Positions 1-9,197 of a DNA stretch of 64,000 bases are shown piece by piece (position 1 is the stretch's first letter; each line of letters opens with the position of its first letter). Under the pieces are notes generated by a model that worked only from the letters and a program-made list of their open reading frames with translations, was not told where the DNA came from and did not search any database. The stretch covers positions 992,001 through 1,056,000 of the forward strand of contig NW_006917101.1 of the NCBI RefSeq assembly GCF_000516985.1. Direction: 5' to 3'. A program made the position numbers and the translations under genes. Origin of the DNA: Pestalotiopsis fici W106-1. Taxonomy: Eukaryota > Ascomycota > Sordariomycetes > Amphisphaeriales > Sporocadaceae.

Positions 1-1434
1 GTCAGGATCAACTGCGCCCCATGTAGCCAGATACCAAGTTGGCTTGTCCAGCTCCTCTCCAGGGTGGCGTTTTCGTATCCACGGGTGAGGCCAGTCGACT
101 GAGAACTCAGCTGTTTCCCTTCCTTGACCACCTCTGCAGCCAAAGTAGCCGAGGTGCACCTGAGACACCCCTCCCATCAGGTGAGCCTCTAGGTGCGCGA
201 GGGAATTGAATGATTTCGCGGCCGCTGTGGTCACGGAGACAAAGAGAGGCAGGAAATTGTCGGCATTTGGTCTCCCGCGAGTCTCCTGCGCCGGCAGGAA
301 GGAATTGGCCCTATCTTCAGCTTCTGAGTCGAGATTATCCATCTCGTCCGAGTCTGCAGAGTTGAAGTCGTAGAGGTCGCCCCCAGTCGACGCTTCATCA
401 TCATCACTGTCGTTGTCGTTGTAATCGTCGCAAGTTTCGTCCTCATCGGCGAGGTGAGGAATACTGTCAAATAACCAGTTACCGGAGGGAGAGATGGAAG
501 AGAAATCGATATAGACAGATGAGACCGATGGGCCGAATCCTCTTTCAAATGCTGTGCTCGACAAGCTCCATTTGCCACACAGCCGTAACGTCGTCAGGGT
601 TGGGCTGTTGCATATCCCCTGGACGGCGGCGCTCAAGTCATCGACTCCCGTATCGCCGACAAAGCTCTCCAACTCGGCATTCTCATTGCGTGGGTCGACG
701 TCATGGAGAGTAATGCAAAGACTCTGCAGACTGGAGAATGAGGAACGATCGAGCGCAGCGGCCAGAGCCGTACGGAATTCCTGTCGCCGCTGGCCTCTCG
801 AACGCGGTGGCATAAAGAACTCCCATTTGGCGCTCTCCAGCATAGGCAAAGAGAGCATCATGACTTGGAGGAGGTCCGGATGTAACCTCCTGCCAGAAGG
901 GTTACCGGAATTACAGTCTAGCTTCTCCATGTCAAGGGACGACACGCTGTAGACCTTGGGGAGACCTGTTTCTGGGATCGCGGCAAGATCGGCGCCAATG
1001 TATCGAAAGTCGTTTCGGCGTGGTCTTACAGAAATGCTGCGACCTGTGGCGCGCATTGTCTCGTCATCAGAAGGCGATGTGGCGGTCACCCTCAAGGCAA
1101 TGCCCTTCGCGTCCCACGAGGATAAACGAGCAAAGAGGTCCAGTACGGCGCGCGAAAAGGCCGTGGAATTGGCTTTAGCCTCCAGGCTGCTTTGAAACTT
1201 GTTCTCGAGGCGTTTCTCGCTGACGGGCGGAAGGATCACATCAAAGTCAATTCGCCTGACTAGGCCCCGCAGATCGGTGCGAGCAAACGCTTCCTCAAAC
1301 TGTCTCAGAGACTCGGCACTGCTGTTTGTGCGGACGGCAGAGAAGGTCCTCGAATCAATGCGACTTTGAGCTACCGTGGACATCCTTCCTACGCCCACGG
1401 AGGAGACAAAATCGAGCGTGTCCGAAGTTGCCAT
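1..1434 (-). CDS. DUF6546/F-box-like hypothetical protein, 3' end outside window
   Basis: The frame is open on the minus strand from an ATG at 1434 to the window edge, 478 codons with no stop and no intron needed. I checked every triplet. The N-terminal part (about residues 40-110) has the look of the fungal DUF6546/F-box-associated family: FARTDLRGLVRRIDFDVILP, then NSTAFSRAVLDLFARLSSW. An acidic, Asp/Asn-rich stretch encoded by about 340-450 interrupts the second half. No signal peptide or membrane segment is visible, so it is probably cytosolic or nuclear. I do not see a clear F-box helix at the N-terminus; it may lie in an upstream exon, or the protein may keep only the downstream domain. 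It is co-directional with the chitinase, starting 432 bp after that gene's stop. The family assignment is pattern recognition only, and no function is claimed. Confidence 0.7.
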   Translation of the reverse strand, partial: MATSDTLDFVSSVGVGRMSTVAQSRIDSRTFSAVRTNSSAESLRQFEEAFARTDLRGLVRRIDFDVILPPVSEKRLENKFQSSLEAKANSTAFSRAVLDLFARLSSWDAKGIALRVTATSPSDDETMRATGRSISVRPRRNDFRYIGADLAAIPETGLPKVYSVSSLDMEKLDCNSGNPSGRRLHPDLLQVMMLSLPMLESAKWEFFMPPRSRGQRRQEFRTALAAALDRSSFSSLQSLCITLHDVDPRNENAELESFVGDTGVDDLSAAVQGICNSPTLTTLRLCGKWSLSSTAFERGFGPSVSSVYIDFSSISPSGNWLFDSIPHLADEDETCDDYNDNDSDDDEASTGGDLYDFNSADSDEMDNLDSEAEDRANSFLPAQETRGRPNADNFLPLFVSVTTAAAKSFNSLAHLEAHLMGGVSQVHLGYFGCRGGQGRETAEFSVDWPHPWIRKRHPGEELDKPTWYLATWGAVDPD

Positions 1435-1866
1435 TTTTTCTGAGAATCGGATCAGTACAGCATCTCTTAAAAGGGTGAAGGGAAGTATCACGACACAACT
1501 CACAGAGGTATGAGCAGCCAGGCCACCCAGTCGAGTATGGTCGGATGTTGCCTCTTTCTGATGCGCAAGCATGAAATTAGTGGGTGGGTGGTCAAAGAGA
1601 TGAACAAGATGTGGGTGTCGATAGGTATCTATTTATGTATTCTGCAAGCTGGACTTGGCCAAAGTCTAGACCGTGCCAGTGTCAGTCTCGTCTTGTACGT
1701 AACCCAGCCAACAACAGGCGTGTTTTTCTTGGCAAACTCTGGGCATGGCGCACCCCATGTACATAGAGTACACGATGCACTTCCCAATAATGCAACCGCT
1801 GTATCTATGTGTCTTTGGGCGTAGGTATTCAATTTTGTCATGTCCCCAACTTTCTTATCTAGATGT
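1435..1866. other. Intergenic spacer between chitinase stop and DUF6546-like start
   Basis: These 432 bp should hold the 3' UTR of the chitinase gene and the promoter of the downstream minus-strand gene. Open frames of about 100 codons here on the plus strand have no recognisable composition or motif. I see nothing else. Confidence 0.6.
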
Positions 1867-4800
1867 CTACCAAGCGTACCCCAGTGGGTTTGTCCACCGG
1901 CCTCTTCCCTCGACTGCCTCCTTCAATTTGCTAATCTTCTCTCTACGCGTGGCCCGCCCTGGATTCTGGGCGTCTTGCGCCGGATCCGTCCCGTCCAGCA
2001 CTCTCTCTATCTTTGGCATCCAGTTGGTGAGGAACGTGACCAATTTGCTTGCGGCCAGCTCCGTACGACCCTTGACAAATGTGAGCCAGAGAGTGCCGAG
2101 ACCCTGGATCTCCGACGTGAATGCTGCGTTGTTCGCCAGGATATCTTCCACTTCAGACATCCGGTCGGCGACACGCTGGGCCTGAGTGACAAGTGTGGCC
2201 TGGATTGTGGGATCCGTCATGTACTTGTAAGTCAGAAGGATGTTCTTCATTGTGCGGATGGCATTGTCGACCGTTTGTTCCGAGGCTACAGCTTTGGCCA
2301 TGTCGCCACTCCCAGGAAGTGCCTCGTTATTCTTGAAAGCGAATTCCTTGACAATGTTGATCGGCTCGAGGACATAGACAAACTCGTCCTCGTGGTTTGC
2401 TGGATAAGCTTTTCCATTATCCGTCGCTGCTTTGTAAGGAAAGGCGTCTGCGATGTACTGCCAGGGGGAGCGCGGGTTTGCGCCGGCGACGACGGGGTCC
2501 AGCCCAACATTGGTTTGGTACCAACCAGAGCCGCTCTCGCCCATATCGCTGCACACACTGGTGTACCCTTCCTTCAAGAACAGCGTGAGGAGCTGGGCTT
2601 CCAAGACGTGTTCCACAACGTAGCGGTCGTATGCAGACTTCTTGCCCGGAGGTCTTGGGACCTGCTGCTTTCTGCTTCCTTGGTTCCCGAACGAGTCTTC
2701 ACGCAGTTGTCCTCCATCAGCACTCTATGTTCTTCACACCATCTTCACACTACCTTTGTTGGAGGGTATTTCAACTTACAGTCGTTGCAGTCGCTCCAGT
2801 CACCGTTATCCCAGACATTGAAGGCACCGCTAGTATCCCAGGCCTTGACGTGAATGCTGTGAGTGTTGCAGATCTTCACATCCTTGCCTTTGGCGCGGCG
2901 TTCAAGGAATCCTCGCTCGTACAAGGCAGTACTCAGGTCCGTTGCATCTCTTTTCGTGATGGACGACGGCTGTAGGTAATCAAAATCCTCACTCTCTACA
3001 TTGTAAAACGAGTCGACTGCGTAGATCTCAGAGCATTCGCCAGGCTCGGTAGACCCTCCCTTGATCGGACAAAGCTGCTCTGCTTTGGGCAGGGTCAGGA
3101 CCGGACCGTACGGAACCAGTCGCTTCCTCAAGCCCGTGCCAATGATGGAGTGAGAGGGTAATGTAGCGTTGGGAGCTGGCAAGGCCCTGCGCGCCGAGGA
3201 AGCGGTCAGACACTCCCACTCACTGTCACCACTGCTGGGAATTATTCGTTTATCCAGCTATCAACGAGTCAGCACGGCTTTCCGCACCAGAACCTTGAGG
3301 TGATGGAAAGAGAAAACTCACAGCGCCAAATTCAAATGGACTAGGGTGCCATTGGAAGATATCGGGAACATGTGCATCGGCTATCAGCTTGACTCCGGCC
3401 TCTACCTTGTAGCCGAACAAGCAGTCTCCACCCACGAGATCTGACTTTGCTCTGACCCTACCGTACAGATCGGCGACGAGCTCAACATCGGCATCGTCAA
3501 TACCCCATTGCTTGTCAAATTTGATGCCGAAGGCAAGCGTAGGCAGGATGTGGGCCTCGGCGTACCCTTCAGCAGTGACTGAAGCGTCGAAGCTCGGACT
3601 TGCGATGCCGTCGCTGGGGAATTGACGATTGACATCATCCTCTTCTTCGGGCTCGTAATCATCCATCTGCGGGTAGGTTTGACGGATGCGCCAATTTGCC
3701 ATCTCTGCCTTGGCTTCGATGCGGCCCTGAAGAGAGACTCCAGCTCGGAAACGCGCGTTCAAGTCGAAGCGTGGCCCGACTTGTGTTGTTCATATCAGCA
3801 TCTGCGGAACGGCCTTGGAAGCGACTGGTGACTTACGAGTAGCAATTCCGTATATGGTCCAAGTACCCCCGGGGATCGGTATAGGAGCAATGGTGAAGAC
3901 ATCTGAATCCCAGTCCATCTTCATCAGTGCATCCAGTGTGAAGACGGACTCAATGTTGCCCTGGGAATTGTTAGCAGTGGTATTTTGCCGATCCACTCGT
4001 TACTTACCTCGTTGTTGAAATGAATGTATGACTTGCTGAGGTCCATGTCTGGGCCAAGGGTGGTAATGATCGTTATGCCGAAAGAGGTAGACATCTGAAT
4101 GCCAGCCGTTGCAACGGCATCGACCTTGGCCTTGAAATTGCCGCACTCCCACTCCTCTTGGAGGATGATGACTGACATTTCCTCTTCATAGTCATGCTTC
4201 TTCTCAATCTTGACATCAATGTTCAGGAGTTGTTTCAGCCATGCAAGTGCGTCGTCGCCAAACCATCGCTTGTGCAAATCCTCCTGACTAAGTGCACCGT
4301 AGTGGAAATCGTCGCGCCACTCTTCTTCTAGCCAGCGTCTATGATTTCCATTGACGTCGGCAAGAGTACGTTTATTTTTCTTCGAAGATGGAGCCGCCAC
4401 GATCGTGTTCCAGTAACCCTCCTGGTTGCTAAGAGTTTGTGAGCAAAAAGACGGATACGTGGATCAAGCTACCACGCAGAGTGGTTACTCACGAAAAGTC
4501 GATACGCATCTGAGTATCGCCGAATTCTCTGGGAACTATGGTAAAGTCATAGTTGAATGTTAGGTCGTACACGGTCGCCTTGGAACCTAGCTTTCTTTTG
4601 GCAAGATGTCGTGGCAAAGTCTGGTTCTGAGAAACTTCAAGACTTTTGGCAACAGCATATTTTCCAGGGCCACAGCCCTGTCCTTGAGGCATCTGAATGA
4701 TAGTCCCATGCACACCGTTACCCTTGTATATGTCGTGGCAGTTGCTGTCTTCGGAATCCTTCGTGCACACCATCTGTACAGTCTGCTCTCCATCACTGAG

Positions 4801-7800
4801 CCCGTCGTTGCAGTTGAACAATTCCCAGTGTGAACCGTCTCGCTTGTCGAGGGAAGTTTGGATCTCAGACGGGCTGGCCAGGACGTAAAACTGGAAAGAT
4901 GCTGCATTTGCGTCATCTTCTGATTCGTTGTCGGCAGTTCCGTCCCCCCACGTGTTGTCAATGTTCAAATCGAAGTCCGTTTTCACGTCCTCTCCAGTCG
5001 GGGGTTCCGGGAATAAGTTCTCCAAGGCCACCGGTAGGAACAAGGTCTCGCCGTTGGGAGGGTCACAGCAGAAGACTCTGATCCTTCCCGGGTCGATACC
5101 GCCACAGCTCCGGCCTCCACCGGATCCGGCCCAAGTCACCTCAACCTGAGTGTTGAGGTTGCAGTGGCCATCGTAGCAGTTTCCACCGTCAGGGCTGCCC
5201 TTCCATTCGCAGTTGTCCCACCTATCAAGATCTTCTTGTGGGCAGCAGTAGAGCGAGACGTCCGATATATCGTAGTCTTCCAGTGCGCTCATGAGGGCAT
5301 CGCCTTTTAAATCGTAAATGTCTTCCAGAGCATCATAGTCTTTGGTGAACTTTCCGCTCCACGTTAGAGGACCTTCACCACTGTTGCACTTCTTACCTTC
5401 GGCTGCGAAATAGCACTTGTTCTCACGTTCGCTCGCCGTTTTGCAGCAATACATCTTGTTTCCGTTTTCACAATAGGCCCCATCGCCCCACTTGTTCAAC
5501 TGCAAGCCGACCTCGCCAGGCTCACAGCGGCCATTGCATTCGGGAGCTTCACTTCGCCTAATTGGGAAGAGTTTGTTAGTCGAGGCTCGCGGGGGGCAGT
5601 TTCTACAGGGGATATCTTGCCATTGACAATCATCAGGATCTGGAGATGCAGAAAGAGGACAGCAAAGCTTGCTGTTGTCCTCAGTCGAGTGCCGGAAAAG
5701 CCATGTGGCATCGCCGCAAGGTTGGTTGGTGATTTCCTTGAAGCCGGTCTTGCAGTCGCCACCACACCCGGTGACATAGCAATCCTGGGCGCCCATGTCT
5801 TGCCAAAACGATGCGTCCTCGGCCCTCTTGTTATGGAGGGCCAGGGCACTGATGTCTGGGCCCACAACGGCGCTGAGTGCTTCTAGATCATCAGTGTCTT
5901 GGTCCACCTAATCATAATGTTAAGCTTAATCACAATAGCAGGATAAAGGGCTTTGTACACACCGACCAGATAAGTAAACCACCGAGCCCTAGATTATTGG
6001 CAAATTCGATCTTGGCCGCAATCGTCTCGGGATCATCCTGGGATTGGTGTCAGCAATATTTTCGAGTTATAAAGACAAACGCTTCAATGACTTGGACGAC
6101 TTACATAGCTGACCCATTGGTCTTGATTCCATACAATGTACTTGATCTGGTGCTCCTTCTCGTAGTATGGCTTGAGGTCATTGTCTTTGATGATGTCGAC
6201 AATCTCTCGGTATGCGAGGGTGCCCGAGTTCTTCGTACACTTTCTCCCAGTCCCCGTTAGCATGTTTTACGCAGGTCTTGGAAGTCGTGCATCTGGTAAC
6301 CTACGGGGCCGGGTGCAGCACCTCCAGAAAATGCACAGCCAGGCTTGTAGCATGCGGGATCTGACAGAGTAAAAGAACGTCCATAGAATCCAAACCCCAA
6401 GTTCAGCTTCTCCGGCGGAATGTCATTGCGCCAGTAAAGGTCCAATGCCAATTTTATCTCAGTAAGATTGCTGTGAGCAAGGACGTTTGAACCAATTGGA
6501 TTATCCGCATCCCAGACACCATGAAGATCGTAGCTCATGACGTTTACAAAGTCGACAGCGTCGGTGCTACCTTTGATATCGAAATGGCGAAGATACCAGT
6601 AACTTGTAGGCGTGGTGAATGAAACGACATATTCCAGCGGCTGTTCGCTTATAGCCTGCTTGAGCTCCTCAAGAAGTAGAGTGAAATTCTCCCCATCTCC
6701 TTCTTGGCCTCCACGATCGTCCGCACCGGGGTATTCCTACGCACACAATGTATCAGCGCGAACACGACTGTGAGCGGTATGAGAGATTCTTTTTAACTTA
6801 CCCAATCGAAATCGACACCATCGAATGCATATTGACGCATGAAACTCAATAGATTGCCAATGAACTTGGCTCGATTCTCCTTTGTGGAAGATACGTCGTG
6901 AAAGACAGTTTGTGTTGGCCCAGGGTCATTGAAAGTCCAACCTCCGAGAGCGACCATGACCTTCAGAGCCTTGTTATCTTGCTTCATGGCAGTCATCTCC
7001 CGGAAGAGGGAAGGATCGAGATCATCCATTGGGACGATTTGAAAGTCATCTGGTGTGATATATGCAAACGAAAACATCAAATGCGTCAAGGCACCGACAG
7101 GGATTTGAGAGATTGACTAGACACAATTAGCCATCATTTTGAACTAGTGAGACTCGACGAATGTTGTCTACTTACCATTCCATTACACGATCTCTCATGT
7201 ACCCAGGCTTCATAGTAACCTGTTGTGGAGATCTTGCGTTAGCTTTCTCGTTCGTCCGAGGACAAAGAAGCATCATATGTTCCAGAACTTACCAACGACT
7301 CGCTGTCGAATGTCACTGCCGGACGAGCCGGATTCCGGCTGCTCGCAATTACTCTGGCATGATGTCTCCTCATCGTCTGTGATTACACAGAAGTCCTCGG
7401 TCATACCACAGAAGCCCCAAGGTGAACAGCAGACGTTGAGGGGGCACTCTTTGTTTGGGGGATCCGCATAACGGCCACACTCGGCCTTTGCGTCACAGTT
7501 GCTCCAACAGACCTCATTTGGCGAGATTCCATCAGTACCGCAGGCCTCTGGGCCGTAGTTGCACCACCCAGTCTCCTTGGGACAGCACGCACCTATTCAT
7601 CTATGTGAGCAGGTAGACTTTTGTATCTCGTGGGGTGATATGTACCATTGCCACATGGCTTGTCAGGGCCACATGAATAGTCCTGCTGTTGAGTAACTTG
7701 GCGGCCAAGGAGTATATCACGAGTTTGAATTGCGGCTACTTGGGGAGGTTGCAAAGCGCATAAAGGAACGTTGGGGTCATGCTTTGGCTTGACAGAGTAA

Positions 7801-8018
7801 TCAAAAGGACTGAGACATCAGTGATAGGTTCGGTCTCCGTTTGAGATGTGTACGTACTTGTAAGCTTCATTGCGACATGTTCTTGCAACATCTTCATGAA
7901 TCCAGGAGTGCGAATGAGAGTGGGGACGACATGACACGGTAATCGCCCATAATTGAAAGAGCAGGAAGAGAATGACGCGGTCAACTCGGACCACTGAGAG
8001 TGATTGGACGCCCTTCAT
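1867..8018 (-). CDS. Secreted GH18 chitinase, killer-toxin-like subgroup (class V, subgroup C)
   Basis: A large extracellular chitinase hydrolysing beta-1,4-GlcNAc polymers. Fourteen exons close one frame of 1783 residues: 7858-8018, 7646-7809, 7293-7592, 7176-7219, 6802-7116, 6305-6736, 6105-6239, 5963-6037, 4493-5907, 4008-4428, 3837-3960, 3322-3779, 2780-3257, 1867-2696. A signal peptide (VILFLLFQLWAITVSC) is followed by a Cys-rich chitin-binding type-1 (CBM18) region at about 109-195. The GH18 barrel spans about 209-545, opening with GYYEAW. It carries the catalytic motif DGVDFDWE (about 322-329, Glu329 as acid/base) and MSYDLHG. IWSVDQD ends the barrel. The remaining 1240 residues hold repeated Cys clusters and the conserved C-terminal region seen in K. 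lactis killer-toxin-like fungal chitinases. No LysM is visible in the enzyme, although many family members have them. The start was chosen for its signal peptide. The acceptor of the last intron (2697) is the least certain; the nearer AG would create a stop. Confidence 0.9.
6240..6304 (-). other. Chitinase intron 6, resolves an in-frame stop in the GH18 domain
   Basis: Unspliced reading of the catalytic-domain exon runs into TAA at about 6257. A 65-nt intron (GTAGGT donor, TGCTAAC branch point, AAAG acceptor) removes it. The spliced product joins PGP to CTKNSGTLAYREI, the expected GH18 class V sequence, so this is not a frameshift. Confidence 0.85.
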
Positions 8019-9197
8019 GATAGGAGCTATGTAAACAAGTTCGGCAGAAGAGCCTAGGAGCAGTAAACACTAGACAAGACATTCAGAGACAGGAAGCGAG
8101 CCGCAGGAGCCGTTTAAGTATGGAATTCAACAGCAGCTCAAGCATAGAGCAGCTTCCATCATCATTTGTGCGTAGACGGAGTACCCCGGCAACTACGTGT
8201 ATGCAAAGCGCATATACAGATATCTTCCCAGTACCTCTCAGCACTTGAGGGAATTCCCAAGGCTCTCCTGAACAACTTTAAAAGAGTCTAAGACGCAGAT
8301 AATACTTAGCCACAAGCCCGCATAGCCAAGACTATAGACAATTGTGCTAGAGTTCCTCTCATGTCCGTAGATCCGGAGCAAATGCACCAATGAGGACAGC
8401 CGCTGTGCTAGACGGGAGGCGAATGATACCTAGGTAACCATTCGCTTCACATGTCTGGCTATCATGCAGCCAAGGAAAGGCTGAACGCTGCGATTGCCAA
8501 AGCCCTGATAAATGCAGAGCGGCACAGTTATGAATGCAGGTCCCAGACCCAGCAAAGGTGGCCAAGAAGCCTTGGCCCGTCTTGGCCCGACAAAATCGAA
8601 AAGGACCCAATAGCTCATAGTTTTTCGCGCAGCCTCTTGACCAATTCAATCGCGCTCTGTAATGCTATAGTTATGGTTTACATGGTTCTGCGACTCAAAT
8701 TAGAAATACCCTTGAAATTTGTTATATTCAAAGGATTTGTTCGACCGAGCCTTGTGAGCACATTCTCCACCGCCAAGTCAATTATCATATCATGCAAAAC
8801 AGTATTTCGTGAAGGGACGGGTGCAAAATCATGATAATACCGCCTGCGAGGTGAGTATAGTGCCAGGCGACACGGGGGAAAACGGAAATTGTTCGACGCA
8901 TGTTTCGATAATCTTCATTTAGCGCCGGAATCCGGACATGCCAGCCATGTACTGATACAGCAATGCCATTCCAACATGACATGTTATTCGAGTCTCTAAC
9001 AGCTACAATGCTGTCGAGCTGATCGCTTAGCACAGCCCATTCATCGCTGCCTGGCTGACACGGACAATCCGATTTTGGTATTTCTATGGTGTTCTCATAT
9101 AAGCGATGTGAAGCCCAGTCTAGCACGTTGACACGATCCTCCCCCTCTGGGTTCAACTTTCCGGCATCATCTGTCGCTCAATTTACCTCCTGTCACC
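8019..9197. promoter_or_regulatory. Shared divergent promoter of chitinase and LysM genes
   Basis: The 1179 bp lie between two divergent start codons (8018 minus, 9198 plus) of functionally related secreted proteins. They contain five copies of the hexamer GCCAAG, the PacC ambient-pH consensus GCCARG: 8325-8330, 8469-8474 and 8561-8566 on plus, 8571-8576 and 8581-8586 on minus. Three of these fall within 26 bp. Small open frames here (for example 8785-9156 minus, 123 codons) show no domain or start context worth calling. Bidirectional regulation is inferred from layout. Confidence 0.6.

Noticed and set aside
6257..6304. Apparent premature stop in the chitinase GH18 domain
   Set aside because: A 65-nt intron with branch point and acceptor removes it and restores the family sequence.
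8785..9156. 123-codon minus-strand frame in the chitinase/LysM promoter
   Set aside because: No motif, no splice context and it overlaps the regulatory spacer.
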